NCBI RefSeq assembly: GCF_000308575.1
Contig: NZ_BAFZ01000156.1
Location: 1-42,884, forward strand
Direction of reading: 5' to 3'
Source of the DNA: Nocardia exalbida NBRC 100660
GTDB lineage: Bacteria > Actinomycetota > Actinomycetes > Mycobacteriales > Mycobacteriaceae
Length of the DNA: 42,884 nucleotides
Shown here: piece after piece, positions 24,842 through 33,415 of the stretch
Layout: the number at the start of each line of letters is the position of its first letter
Numbering within the stretch: position 1 is the stretch's first letter
Notes under the pieces: generated by a model
The model's input: the letters and a program-made list of their open reading frames with translations, nothing else
The model's database searches: none
What the model was told of the DNA's origin: nothing
Program-made: the position numbers and the translations under genes

Positions 24842-24872
24842 AGGTGCCGCACAGCACCATCGGAAGGTCACG

Positions 24873-25331
24873 ATGAACACCAGGAAACGGTTGCTCCGCT
24901 GGGCCGCCGCGATCATGCTCGTACTGAGTACCGGGCACATGTTCTTGCTGGCGCTCACCGCCTGGGCGAACATCACCGGCTGGGTCGATCGGGGGATATG
25001 GGCGGCCGTCCCGCTCACGCTCGCGGACGGAGATGCGGTACAGACGACGGAGTCGCTACAGAACAAGGTCACATTCTGGGCCGGTCCGGGCTGCTTCGCC
25101 ATCCCGCTGATCCTGTTGGGTCTGCTGATCTGGCATCTCGCCGGGCGCGGTGTGCCCGTGCCCGCCGGTATCGGCTGGGGCCTCGCGGCATGGTGTGCGC
25201 TAGGGGGCGTCCTTCTGGTGCCGTCCCCGTTCTTCGTCGGCATGATCGCCGGGGTGCTCGTCATCGTGGCGGCGCGCAAGAATAATCGACCGGCGACCGT
25301 GTCGGCGGCGAGTCCGGAGATGCGAGGCTGA
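24873..25331 (+). CDS. DUF6463-like four-helix membrane protein
   Basis: 152 residues from ATG 24873 after GGAAGG. Four hydrophobic segments are visible: RWAAAIMLVLSTGHMFLLAL, TFWAGPGCFAIPLILLGLLI, GIGWGLAAWCALGGVLLVPS and FFVGMIAGVLVIVA. The STGHMFL motif in helix 1 and the Q-N-K-V-TFWAG-P-GCFAIP region are what I associate with the family called DUF6463. No catalytic residues are recognisable; function unknown. Strong regulation is indicated by two tandem TetR operators directly upstream, divergent to the TetR gene, an arrangement typical of small exporters or membrane stress proteins induced by a ligand. Confidence 0.8.
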   Translation: MNTRKRLLRWAAAIMLVLSTGHMFLLALTAWANITGWVDRGIWAAVPLTLADGDAVQTTESLQNKVTFWAGPGCFAIPLILLGLLIWHLAGRGVPVPAGIGWGLAAWCALGGVLLVPSPFFVGMIAGVLVIVAARKNNRPATVSAASPEMRG

Positions 25332-25437
25332 CCTGTGCGTGTCGCTTCACGGCCTGGCGGTACACGCCGACGACCGACCTGCCCGCCGCACTGCGACAGG
25401 GCTGATCATCCCGGTCGACGACCAGCCCCTTCCCCGG

Positions 25438-25764
25438 CTACCTGGAGGGCACGATCGGGGTGGCCCCGGCCGGTCCCGGCGCAGGAGGAACCAGCGCACC
25501 GGCCGGTGTATTCGTACTCGGTGCCGACCGGCCAGGTGGCGGCGCCAGTATTTGCAGTGGGAGTGCCGGTGCCTGCGCCGCGGGCCCGCGGCTGCCGGGG
25601 GCGGGCTTGTCGGCGCCGCACGAGGGAGCGCTGTGTGCTTCGGCGCAGGTGGACCCTGGACCGGCCGGAACGATCGGCTCGGCGGAGGCGCCGGCCGCGG
25701 CGATGATCAACGAGACCGACACGCCGACCGGTGCCATCCAACGGCGCATCGGGATCACAGCCAT
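25438..25764 (-). CDS. Secreted Pro/Ala-rich small protein overlapping the porin gene
   Basis: 108 residues from ATG 25764 (an in-frame ATG at 25749 is possible). It starts inside the porin gene: the two overlap by 10 bp (ATGGCTGTGA), implying translational coupling. MRRWMAPVGVSVSLIIAAAG followed by ASA is a signal peptide. The mature part is Pro/Ala/Gly-rich (PAGPGSTCAEAHSAPSCG, LPLQILAPPPGRSAPS, PPAPGPAGATPIVPSR) with two cysteines that could form a disulfide. No family recognised. A role beside the porin, for example in the cell envelope, is inferred only from the overlap. The opposite strand is also open, but it lacks a signal sequence and coupling. Confidence 0.65.
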   Translation of the reverse strand: MAVIPMRRWMAPVGVSVSLIIAAAGASAEPIVPAGPGSTCAEAHSAPSCGADKPAPGSRGPAAQAPALPLQILAPPPGRSAPSTNTPAGALVPPAPGPAGATPIVPSR

Positions 25765-26390
25765 ATCGGGTCACCGTAGACGGCGACCGAATTATCGGCC
25801 GTGGCCGTGGAAATCGACACGATCGCGAACGAGCGCAGGCTCACCGCGCCCGCACACGCATCGATCTTGATCTGGATCTGATCGACCGAGATCGAACCGT
25901 GCGCTCCCGCAAGCGGTTTGGTGCCGAGCGTGATGCTGTTGATGGTGCCGGGCTTGATCGTGGTCGACATGTTCGGCAGGGCCAGCGCGCTGCCGCCGAC
26001 CGCGAGACCGGGGGAGGGGGCCACGGTCACCATGGCGTTCGGGCCGATGGCCGCGGACAGGCCGACAGTGAGGCCGTTGGACACGTCGGCCTGGCAGCCG
26101 ATCTGATATCCCAGCTGCAACGTCCCGGAGTTCACCGCTTCCCGGCCGTCGCCGCCGATATCGGCGGCCGCCGACAAGGTGACGAACCCTTCCCTGCTGA
26201 ACGGCGTCGCGGCGAGATTGGGTACGCGCTGCACGTCTTCGGCGGTTTTGCTGATCCGCAACTCCCAGCCGTCCTCGGTCTCGACGACGCGAGATTTGTC
26301 TGCCATTTGATCAGCGATCGCGGGTGCGGCGGTCATGCCGAGCGCCGCGGTCGCAGCGATGCCGAGCATCGCTATCGTCGAGCCGTTCAA
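25755..26390 (-). CDS. MspA-family porin
   Basis: 211 residues. The start I prefer is TTG 26390, which is preceded by AAGGA with a 5-nt spacer; upstream codons lack a ribosome site, and ATG 26369 is a shorter alternative. The N-terminus is a signal peptide (IAMLGIAATAALGMTAAPAI), giving a mature chain close to the usual MspA length of about 184. Family hallmarks are the DGWELRISKTAEDVQRVPNL start, SREGFVTLSAAADIGGDG, the QLGYQIGCQADVSNG segment and the long beta-strand GTINSITLGTKPL. MspA porins form octameric channels through the mycolic-acid outer membrane for small hydrophilic solutes, which marks the host as a mycolate actinomycete. The secreted Pro-rich gene overlaps its 3' end. Confidence 0.92.
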   Translation of the reverse strand: MNGSTIAMLGIAATAALGMTAAPAIADQMADKSRVVETEDGWELRISKTAEDVQRVPNLAATPFSREGFVTLSAAADIGGDGREAVNSGTLQLGYQIGCQADVSNGLTVGLSAAIGPNAMVTVAPSPGLAVGGSALALPNMSTTIKPGTINSITLGTKPLAGAHGSISVDQIQIKIDACAGAVSLRSFAIVSISTATADNSVAVYGDPIWL

Positions 26391-26504
26391 TGAAATCCTT
26401 AGTGCTGGTAACAGTTCGACGTGATAGTACTGACCCGTCCCGGGCCGTGGCACGCAAAACACCCGGTGCCGGGTAGCGGGGGATTCGCTGGAGCGGATCC
26501 CCGG

Positions 26505-28448
26505 TCAGCGGTGGATATATCCCCTGGTGAGCGGGGCGTCGTCCAGGCGAGGGGCGATCGATTCACCGCCGAGCGCCTGCCGCAGAATCGCCTGTTCGTC
26601 TTGGACGACGTGCATGACGGCGTTGATCAAGGCGAGGTGAGTGAACGCTTGCGGGTAGTTGCCCCAGTGGCGGCCGGTCCTGGGGTCGATCTCCTCGGCG
26701 TACAAACCCAGCGGGCTGGCGTAGCCGAGGAGTTTCTCGCACAGTTGTCTGGCTCGTTGCTTCTCGCCGATTTCCGAGAGCGCCGAGACCAGCCAGAACG
26801 AGCAGATCGTGAAAGCCCCCTCCTCGCCCGCGCATCCGTCGTCGGTCTCACCGACGCGGTATCGCAGGACCAGGCCGTCTTCGGTCAGCTCGTCGGCGAT
26901 GGCCAGCACGGTGTTGCGTACCCGTTCGTCATCGGGCGGCAGGAAACGAACCAACGGGATGAGCAGGGTCGACGCGTCCAGCGCCGTACTGCCGTAGTAC
27001 TGGGTGAACACCCCGCGGGAGTCGACGGCATGTGCGCAGATGTCGGCATGGATCTCGTCGGCGGCCTTCTGCCAGCGCTGCGCCCGGTCCGAATCCTGGT
27101 GGATGCGGGCCAGCCGGGCGCCGCGATCGGCGGCGACCCAGCACATGACCTTGCTGGAGGTGAAGTGCTGGGGTTGCCCGCGAACCTCCCAGATGCCATG
27201 GTCGGGCTCGCGCCAGTAGGTGAGGGCGCTCTTGACCGCACGGCCGAGCAACGGCCAGGCCCGGGCGTCGATTTGATCTTGGTGACGGGCGTAGAGGTAG
27301 ACCGCGTCCAGCGCCGCGCCCCACACGTCGTGCTGGCGTTGCCGGTACGCCTCGTTGCCGATGCGCACCGGCGTGGCGTTGTCGTAGCCACGCAGGTGGG
27401 GCAGGATCTGTTCGGTGAGGTCGGTTTCGCCGCCGATGCCGTAGACGATCTGCATGTCATGAGCTTCCTCGGTCAAGTCGAGGATGTAGGAGAAGAAATC
27501 GTTCGCCTCCCAGCTGAAGCCCAGTGTGTACAGGCCCCACAGGGCGAAGGCGGAGTCGCGGATCCAGGAATAGCGATAGTCCCAGTTACGCTCTCCACCA
27601 GGGGTTTCGGGCAGTGAGGTGGTGGCAGCGGCAGCGACGGCGCCGGTCGGGGCGAAGGTCAATCCCTTGAGGGTCAGCGCGCTGCGGGTGAGTTCCGCGG
27701 TCCACGGGTGATCCGGGAAGCGCCCGCCCGCAAGCCAGTGCCGCCAATGGTGGATCGTCCGCAGCAGCCGCTCTTCGGCCTCCTCGGCATCGCCGGGGGC
27801 GTCGCGACTACCCCAGGCCAGGGCGCAGAACCGGGTGTCGCCCGTCTTCAGCAGTGTGCGGGCGACCGCGTGCGTGCCTTCCAATCCCAAGCGCATGTCG
27901 GTGCTCAACGTCAGTTGCAGATCGGTCCCCTCGGCACTGGCCTGGGCGAGGTGATAACTGCCGAGATAGTCCCATCGGGCGCGATACCTGCCGTAGTCGA
28001 AGGCCGGTTGGCAATCGAGCCCGAACTGGATCTGACCGGTCTCACAGTGCACCGTGCGCAGCAGGATGTGCTCGGCGTCGTAATCGGTGGGGGTGCGCCG
28101 ATGCGCACTCCGGCCCGGTGTCTGGTGCCGCCATGGCCCCACCAGCAGCACGTCGCGCACCGTCGCCCAGCCATCGCCGCTGCGCCAGCTCGTCTCCATG
28201 ACCATCGTGCCCGGGATGTAGCGACGGTCGGTGGGCACCACGAAATCGGCGGGAGCGAAGCGGAACGAGCCCGCGGATCGATCGAGAATCGCCGCGAACA
28301 CGCTCGGAGAGTCCATGCGGGGCAGGCACATCCACTCGATGGCTCCACTGGGGGAGATCAGGGCGGTGACCTCGCAATCGGAGATGAACCCGTAGTCGTC
28401 GATGCGCGGGAACGCCGTGAGCCGCGTTGTGCGTTCGATCTCGTCCAT
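26505..28448 (-). CDS. GH15-family glucoamylase/trehalase-like enzyme
   Basis: 647 residues from ATG 28448 with GGAGA at 7 nt; an ATG four codons upstream has no ribosome site. The N-terminal beta-sandwich begins with RIDDYGFISDCEVTALISPS, then GAIEWMCLPRMDSPSVFA. The (alpha/alpha)6 domain carries PGGERNWDYRYSWIRDSAFA, GEEGAFTICSFWL and DPRTGRHWGNYPQAFTHLA with the catalytic acids in the last two. This is the arrangement of mycobacterial phosphate-activated trehalases and of intracellular glucoamylases. No signal peptide, so cytoplasmic. Trehalose or maltooligosaccharide turnover is likely, in line with the GH13 enzyme at 13954-15630. The acceptor sugar cannot be fixed from the sequence. Confidence 0.9.
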   Translation of the reverse strand: MDEIERTTRLTAFPRIDDYGFISDCEVTALISPSGAIEWMCLPRMDSPSVFAAILDRSAGSFRFAPADFVVPTDRRYIPGTMVMETSWRSGDGWATVRDVLLVGPWRHQTPGRSAHRRTPTDYDAEHILLRTVHCETGQIQFGLDCQPAFDYGRYRARWDYLGSYHLAQASAEGTDLQLTLSTDMRLGLEGTHAVARTLLKTGDTRFCALAWGSRDAPGDAEEAEERLLRTIHHWRHWLAGGRFPDHPWTAELTRSALTLKGLTFAPTGAVAAAATTSLPETPGGERNWDYRYSWIRDSAFALWGLYTLGFSWEANDFFSYILDLTEEAHDMQIVYGIGGETDLTEQILPHLRGYDNATPVRIGNEAYRQRQHDVWGAALDAVYLYARHQDQIDARAWPLLGRAVKSALTYWREPDHGIWEVRGQPQHFTSSKVMCWVAADRGARLARIHQDSDRAQRWQKAADEIHADICAHAVDSRGVFTQYYGSTALDASTLLIPLVRFLPPDDERVRNTVLAIADELTEDGLVLRYRVGETDDGCAGEEGAFTICSFWLVSALSEIGEKQRARQLCEKLLGYASPLGLYAEEIDPRTGRHWGNYPQAFTHLALINAVMHVVQDEQAILRQALGGESIAPRLDDAPLTRGYIHR

Positions 28449-28550
28449 GCGTTTCTCCATCGTCGTCTCGGCGCTTACCGTCCGGCCGGAGTCATGTGAC
28501 GCTCACACCAGCCCACCATCTCGCGGGTCGGCTCGGCAAGCCCTCGGCAA

Positions 28551-29132
28551 CTAACGAGGGTCTTCGGCCGGGAGCGCATCTGGGCTGACCAGCCGACGGG
28601 CGGCCAGGACCGTGGCGGCGCGGCGTTCGGTGCGGTGGTGATGGTCGGTGCGGGTGGCGTGCATGGCCGCGGTACGGGCCAGATCGGTGAGCATGACGAT
28701 CAGGGTGATGGGCTGGAATTCCGCCGTGATCAGCCCTTGGTCTTGCCCGCGCCGGATCTCGGTGAGCTTTCCCGCGATGATCCGGCGGATGGCGTCTTCG
28801 GCGGCGGGGATGTGGGTCTGTTCGATCTCGGCCCACGCCTGCAGGCGGGCGTTGTCGGGGTGGGTGACGTAGTGGTCGAAGAGCCGGCCGACGTAACCGG
28901 GCAGGTCCGCGGCGTCGAGGGCGGTTTCGTCGGTGGTCTGGGTGACCCATTCCTCGGTGACCGCGGCGTACAACTCGTCTTTGCTCGCGAAGTACGCGTA
29001 GAGCCGGTCCTTGCTCGCCTTGGCCGCCTCGGCGATGCGATTGATGCGCGCGCCGGCGATGCCGTACTGGGCGAACTCCGCTTTGGCCGCGACGAGGATC
29101 CGTTCCCGGGTGGCCTGACCTGCTGCGCGCAT
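28551..29132 (-). CDS. TetR-family transcriptional regulator
   Basis: 193 residues from ATG 29132. The HTH is ATRERILVAAKAEFAQYGIA then RINRIAEAAKASKDRLYAYF, ending in the typical LYAYF. The second domain is helical, with LPGYVGRLFDHYVTHPDNAR and the C-terminal HATRTDHHHRTERRA tail. It reads away from the DUF4334/alcohol dehydrogenase operon, and the palindromes at 29150-29199 lie between the two genes. Autoregulation and repression of the operon are inferred. It is downstream of the GH15 promoter region by 102 bp. Confidence 0.9.
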   Translation of the reverse strand: MRAAGQATRERILVAAKAEFAQYGIAGARINRIAEAAKASKDRLYAYFASKDELYAAVTEEWVTQTTDETALDAADLPGYVGRLFDHYVTHPDNARLQAWAEIEQTHIPAAEDAIRRIIAGKLTEIRRGQDQGLITAEFQPITLIVMLTDLARTAAMHATRTDHHHRTERRAATVLAARRLVSPDALPAEDPR

Positions 29133-29149
29133 GGGCGCATCCTATCTTG

Positions 29150-29199
29150 CCGAACCTTTTGGTTCGGATATAGAGTTTCCGAACCAAAAAGTTCTGGAA
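29150..29199. promoter_or_regulatory. Two TetR operators with a candidate promoter between them
   Basis: Site 1: ccgaacc-tttt-ggttcgg (29150-29167), perfect 7-bp arms. Site 2: ttccgaac and gttctggaa (29177-29199), an imperfect copy with one extra base. A plus-strand TTGCCG (29147) and TATAGA (29169) with a 16-nt spacer overlap site 1, so binding would block the DUF4334 operon. Confidence 0.7.
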
Positions 29200-29225
29200 A
29201 ACCACACCTGGGAACGAGGATTGCT

Positions 29226-29696
29226 ATGGGCTCTACAGGGACCGACTGGCGAGATCTCGCCGCGCGGGAGACCGGGGTGACCGCGGCCGAGTTGGATGCG
29301 CTGTGGGCCGAACTGCCCGTCGCGCGCGCCGAGGACATCCTGGGCGAATGGAAGGGGGCGGCGTTTCCGACCGAGCATCCGCTGCGCAAAGCGCTCTCGG
29401 TCGGTCGCTGGTACGGCAAGACGTTCCACAGCGTGCTGGACGCGAAGCCGCTGATCTGCCGAGCCGAGGACGGGTCGCTGTTCTCCAACGTCGAACTCGG
29501 CGGCGGCGGGGAGGCGACGCTGTGGAATATCGAGTTCCGCGGCGAGGTGACGGCCACCATGGTCTACGACAGCCGCCCGGTCTTCGACCACTTCAAATGG
29601 CTCGACGAGAACACGCTGATGGGCATCATGAACGGCAGGCCCGATGTGGTGCTGGCCCACGGCGAGTACTTCTACTTCCTGCTCGAGCGGGTCTGA
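29226..29696 (+). CDS. DUF4334/GXWXG-domain protein
   Basis: 156 residues from ATG 29226 after GAGGA. The N-terminal GXWXG domain is visible as LGEWKGAAFPTEHPLRKAL (GEWKG) with GRWYGKTFHS, and the C-terminal DUF4334 part as NIEFRGEVTATMVYDSRPV, DHFKWLDENTLMGIMNG and EYFYFLLERV. The fold is related to lipocalin-like small-molecule binders, but no reaction is known. It is first gene of an operon with a zinc alcohol dehydrogenase (3-bp gap) under a divergent TetR, so a shared xenobiotic, terpene or aldehyde pathway is a reasonable inference. Confidence 0.88.
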   Translation: MGSTGTDWRDLAARETGVTAAELDALWAELPVARAEDILGEWKGAAFPTEHPLRKALSVGRWYGKTFHSVLDAKPLICRAEDGSLFSNVELGGGGEATLWNIEFRGEVTATMVYDSRPVFDHFKWLDENTLMGIMNGRPDVVLAHGEYFYFLLERV

Positions 29697-29699
29697 GCG

Positions 29700-30791
29700 A
29701 TGGTGACCACCACCGCGGTGCTCTCGCGCGACCCGGCAGCGCCGTTCACCGTCGAAGCCGTCGAGATCGATGAACCGCGCGACGACGAGATCCTGGTCCG
29801 GATCCAGGCCACCGGGATCTGCCACACCGACCTGATCACCCGCGCGGCGGGCGCGGCCGACCATCCGGTGCTGCTCGGGCACGAAGGCGCCGGAGTGGTG
29901 GAGGCCGTCGGCGCGTCCGTGACCGGTGTACGGCCCGGTGACCGCGTCGTGTTGACGTTCCGGCACTGCCGAACGTGCCGCAATTGCCGGGCCGGACGGC
30001 CGGCGTATTGCGTGCGGGCGGCGAAGCTGAACCAGTTCGGTGGCCGGGCGGACCGCTCTCCCCGGGTCACCATCGCGGGAACCGCGGTGCTGGACGGGTT
30101 CTTCGGTCAATCGAGCTTCGCCGCGTACGCGTTGACCACCGCCGACAACACGGTGGTCGTCGACACGCAGGTCGATCCGACGATCCTGGCTCCACTGGGC
30201 TGCGGGTTCCTGACCGGCGCCGGAGCGGTGCTCAATGTACTGCGACCGGACCGGGACGCCCGCGTCGCGGTCTACGGCGCGGGTGCGGTCGGGATGGCGG
30301 GCGTGCTGGCGGCCCTGGCGAGCGAGGTCGCCGAACTGGTCGTGGTGGAGCCGTCGCCCTTCCGGCGGGCGCTGGCGCTGGAACTCGGCGCCACCGCGGC
30401 CCTGGATCCGGCGGCCGACGACATCGTGTCCGAGATCCGGAAGCTGACCGACGGCGGGGCGACCCACGCGCTCGACACCACGGGATCGTCGCGTGTGCTC
30501 GCCACGGCGGCCGCCGGGGCCGCGCTCGGCGGCACCGTGGTCGCGGTCGGCCTGGGTACCGGCGTCCCGGAGATCGACTTGCGGGATATCGTGCTGGGCG
30601 GCAAAGGGATCCGCGGTTGCCTCGAAGGCGACGCGGTGCCCGCGACCTTCATTCCGCACCTGCTGGACCTGCACGCCGCCGGACGCTTCCCCATCGACCG
30701 TCTCGTGACGACGTACCCGCATACCGACATCAATGCCGCGCTGGCGGAGCAGCGCGACGGCAAGGTCGTCAAGCCTGTTCTGACCTGGTGA
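29700..30791 (+). CDS. Zinc-dependent medium-chain alcohol dehydrogenase
   Basis: 363 residues. The catalytic zinc ligands lie in GICHTDLITR and LGHEGAGVVEAVG; the structural zinc binds the four cysteines in HCRTCRNCRAGRPAYC. The NAD(P)-binding fold is VAVYGAGAVGMAGVLAAL (GAGAVG). It resembles aryl/benzyl alcohol or mycothiol-linked formaldehyde-type dehydrogenases in its length and the GLGTGVPEIDLRDIVLGG region, but the substrate is not assignable. Start ATG 29700 lies 3 bp after the DUF4334 stop, with no separate ribosome site, so translation is coupled. Regulation follows the operators at 29150-29199. Confidence 0.93.
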   Translation: MVTTTAVLSRDPAAPFTVEAVEIDEPRDDEILVRIQATGICHTDLITRAAGAADHPVLLGHEGAGVVEAVGASVTGVRPGDRVVLTFRHCRTCRNCRAGRPAYCVRAAKLNQFGGRADRSPRVTIAGTAVLDGFFGQSSFAAYALTTADNTVVVDTQVDPTILAPLGCGFLTGAGAVLNVLRPDRDARVAVYGAGAVGMAGVLAALASEVAELVVVEPSPFRRALALELGATAALDPAADDIVSEIRKLTDGGATHALDTTGSSRVLATAAAGAALGGTVVAVGLGTGVPEIDLRDIVLGGKGIRGCLEGDAVPATFIPHLLDLHAAGRFPIDRLVTTYPHTDINAALAEQRDGKVVKPVLTW

Positions 30792-30906
30792 CCGCTGCGA
30801 CGCGCCATGACCTCGCTGGTTGGGGCGAGGCAAAAGGGGGATAACCCGCGAAAGGGCCGGATGCGAGCACGGGCATGCGGCCGTGCGACCGCTGGAAGGG
30901 GCCGGG

Positions 30907-32328
30907 ATGGTGTCGAGCACGCTCGCCGCGCTGTACCAGGCGTCCGCGCCGGAGCCGCCCGGTCTGCTGCCCGCGCGCCAGCAGATGGCCTTCTCGCTGG
31001 GCTGGCATATCGTGCTGGCCTGTTTCGGGGTGGCGTTTCCCGCCATGATCTACGTCGTGCATCGCCGGGGAATCGTCCGTGCCGACTCCGTCGCCCTGGG
31101 GTTGGCCAAGCGGTGGGCGACGGTGTCGGCGATCCTGTTCGCCATCGGCGCGGTCTCCGGGACGGTCCTCAGCTTCGAGATGGGCTTGTTGTGGCCGGGG
31201 CTGATGGGCCGCTACGGCGACGTGCTCGGCTTGCCGTTCGCCTTCGAAGGGCTCTCGTTCTTCATCGAAGCGATCTTCCTGGGCATCTACCTCTACGGAT
31301 GGGGCCGCATGCCGCCGCGCAGGCACCTCGCGATGCTCATCCCGATGGGCGTCGCGGGAGTGGTCGGCACATTCTGCGTGGTCAGCGTCAACGCGTGGAT
31401 GAACAATCCGACCGGCTTCCGGCTCGTCGACGGCGAGGTGACCGACGTCGATCCGTGGCGCGCGATGTTCAACGACGGCGTCTACCTGCAGTTCGCGCAC
31501 ATGTGGGTCGGGGCCTTCATGGTGGTCGGGTTCCTCGTGTCGGGTGTCTACGCGGCAGGTCTGCTGCGGGGACGCCGCGACCAGCACCATCGGCTGGGGT
31601 TCACCGTCCCGTTCGTCTTCGCGACCGTCGCCGCGGTCGCGCAACCTCTCATCGGCCACGTCCTGGGGATGCGGGTGCACGACACGCAACCGGCGAAGCT
31701 GGCCGCGTTCGAACTGGCCGCCACCACCGAGGGGCCCGCCCCGCTGAGATTGGGCGGCGTGCTCGTCGACGGTGAGGTCAGGGGAGCGCTCGAGATCCCT
31801 CGGCTGGGTTCGATCATCGCTCGCAACTCGCCGACCGCACCCGTCCCCGGCCTGGACTCGGTCCCCGTGGAGGATCGGCCCCCGGTCAACATCACCCATC
31901 TCGGCTTCCAGACCATGGTCGCCATCGGCACCCTGCTCGCGCTCATGGTGATCGTGTTCTGGTTGCTGCGCTGGCGGCGCCGCGACCTGCTGGCCCGGCG
32001 CTGGTTCCTCCGGGCGGCGGTGGCCGCGGGGCCTCTGGCGATTCTCGCGCTCGAATGCGGCTGGATCGCCACCGAAGTAGGCCGCCAGCCGTGGACGGTG
32101 TGGCAAGTGCTGCGTACCACCGACGCCGCCAGCATGAGCAACGATCTGTGGTGGAGCTACGTCAGCGTGTTGCTGGTGTATATCGGGATGACGGCGGGCG
32201 CGATCGTCGTCCTGCGCTCCATGGCCCGCCGCTGGCGCACCGGCACCGCGACCATCACCGCTCCGTACGGGCCGGGAGCGTCACCGGTCGACCAGGCGCA
32301 GCGCGCTCGCAGCGTCGGAAAGCCCTGA
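30907..32328 (+). CDS. cydA: Cytochrome bd-type ubiquinol/menaquinol oxidase subunit I
   Basis: 473 residues from ATG 30907 with GGAAGGGG upstream; the frame extends earlier but without a ribosome site. It is a membrane haem protein, about nine helices. LGWH (His34) corresponds to the haem ligand of helix I, and the GRQPW motif is intact. The Q-loop between helices VI and VII (about 240-320) is short, so it belongs to the short-loop cyanide-insensitive (CioA) group. A GGGATA box at 30840-30845 preceded by GTTG at 15 nt resembles a stress promoter, weakly. It pairs with cydB 3 bp downstream to form the high-affinity terminal oxidase. Confidence 0.95.
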   Translation: MVSSTLAALYQASAPEPPGLLPARQQMAFSLGWHIVLACFGVAFPAMIYVVHRRGIVRADSVALGLAKRWATVSAILFAIGAVSGTVLSFEMGLLWPGLMGRYGDVLGLPFAFEGLSFFIEAIFLGIYLYGWGRMPPRRHLAMLIPMGVAGVVGTFCVVSVNAWMNNPTGFRLVDGEVTDVDPWRAMFNDGVYLQFAHMWVGAFMVVGFLVSGVYAAGLLRGRRDQHHRLGFTVPFVFATVAAVAQPLIGHVLGMRVHDTQPAKLAAFELAATTEGPAPLRLGGVLVDGEVRGALEIPRLGSIIARNSPTAPVPGLDSVPVEDRPPVNITHLGFQTMVAIGTLLALMVIVFWLLRWRRRDLLARRWFLRAAVAAGPLAILALECGWIATEVGRQPWTVWQVLRTTDAASMSNDLWWSYVSVLLVYIGMTAGAIVVLRSMARRWRTGTATITAPYGPGASPVDQAQRARSVGKP

Positions 32329-32331
32329 CCG

Positions 32332-33357
32332 ATGGATCTCTCGGACGTGGTCGCGACGGCGATGTTCATCGGGGTGGTGCTCTACGCACTGTTCGGTGGC
32401 GCGGACTTCGGCTCCGGATTCTGGGACCTGACCGCGGGCGGCCCCCGGCGCGGCAGCCGCCTGCGGGTGCTCATCGACCACAGCATCGGACCGGTGTGGG
32501 AGGCCAACCACGTCTGGCTGATCTACATCCTGGTGTTCCTCTGGACCGCCTACCCCGCGGCGTTCGCCGCCATCATGACCACCTTGTTCATCCCGATGAG
32601 CCTGGCGCTGCTCGGAATCGTGCTGCGCGGGGCGAACTTCGCCTTCCGCAAGTACTCCGCGACCCTGGGCCAGGCGCGCCTGTTCGGCGCCTTGTTCGCC
32701 GGTGCGTCACTGATCACGCCGTTCTTCTTCGGCACCGCCGTCGGAGCGATCGCCTCCGGGCGGGTGCCCGCCGAGGGTTACGGCGACCCGGTGCGTTCGT
32801 GGCTGAATCCGACCTCGCTCCTGGGCGGCACCCTGGCCGCCGGAACGTCCGCCTTCCTGGCCGGAGTCTTCCTGACCGCCGACGCCGCACGTTCCGGTGA
32901 TGGCGCCCTCGCCGGCTATCTACGTTCCCGCACGCTGATCGTCGGTGGGGTGACCGGGGCGGTCGCGATCGCGGCGATCCTCCCGATCCGCCATGACGCA
33001 CCGACCCTCGGTGCCGGGCTGCTCGGACGCGCCCTGCCGCTGATCGCACTCTCGGCCGCCGCGGGCGTGGCCACCCTGGTGCTGCTGTACCGGCGTCGCT
33101 TCGGGTGGGCACGGGTGCCTGCGGCGGCGGCGGTCGCCGCGATCGTCATCGGATGGGCGGTCGCGCAGACGCCGTGGATCCTCGTCGACCAGATGCTCAT
33201 CGCGGATGCCGCGGGCGCCAGGGCGACCCTGCTCGCACTGCTCGCCGTCGTCGCCCTCGCCGCCGTGACGGTGCTACCCGCGTTGGCCTACTTGTTCTGG
33301 CTCACCCAGACCGACGCGTGGGTACGCGAGCAGCCCGTGTCACCGGAAGAGGCGTAG
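32332..33357 (+). CDS. cydB: Cytochrome bd oxidase subunit II
   Basis: 341 residues, eight or nine membrane helices. The N-terminal signature LYALFGGADFGSGFWDL and the HSIGPVWEANHVWLIYI loop are diagnostic of CydB. The following FIPMSLALLGIVLRGANFAF and TPFFFGTAVGAIASG helices also match. It starts 3 bp after cydA, so the two subunits are translationally linked. No cydDC exporter genes follow; in many actinobacteria these lie elsewhere. Together with CydA it oxidises menaquinol and reduces O2 without proton pumping, useful under low oxygen, cyanide or NO stress. Confidence 0.95.
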   Translation: MDLSDVVATAMFIGVVLYALFGGADFGSGFWDLTAGGPRRGSRLRVLIDHSIGPVWEANHVWLIYILVFLWTAYPAAFAAIMTTLFIPMSLALLGIVLRGANFAFRKYSATLGQARLFGALFAGASLITPFFFGTAVGAIASGRVPAEGYGDPVRSWLNPTSLLGGTLAAGTSAFLAGVFLTADAARSGDGALAGYLRSRTLIVGGVTGAVAIAAILPIRHDAPTLGAGLLGRALPLIALSAAAGVATLVLLYRRRFGWARVPAAAAVAAIVIGWAVAQTPWILVDQMLIADAAGARATLLALLAVVALAAVTVLPALAYLFWLTQTDAWVREQPVSPEEA

Positions 33358-33415
33358 GACACCGCCGGTTTGCGCGCACCTCGCGACGGATCCGCGAAGT
33401 GGTACCGAAAGAACG

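Noticed and set aside
29142..31046. A 634-residue open frame on the minus strand opposite DUF4334 and the alcohol dehydrogenase
   Set aside because: Composition is Arg/Gly/His-rich with no domain, it lies antisense to two recognised enzymes, and long antisense frames are expected in G+C-rich DNA.
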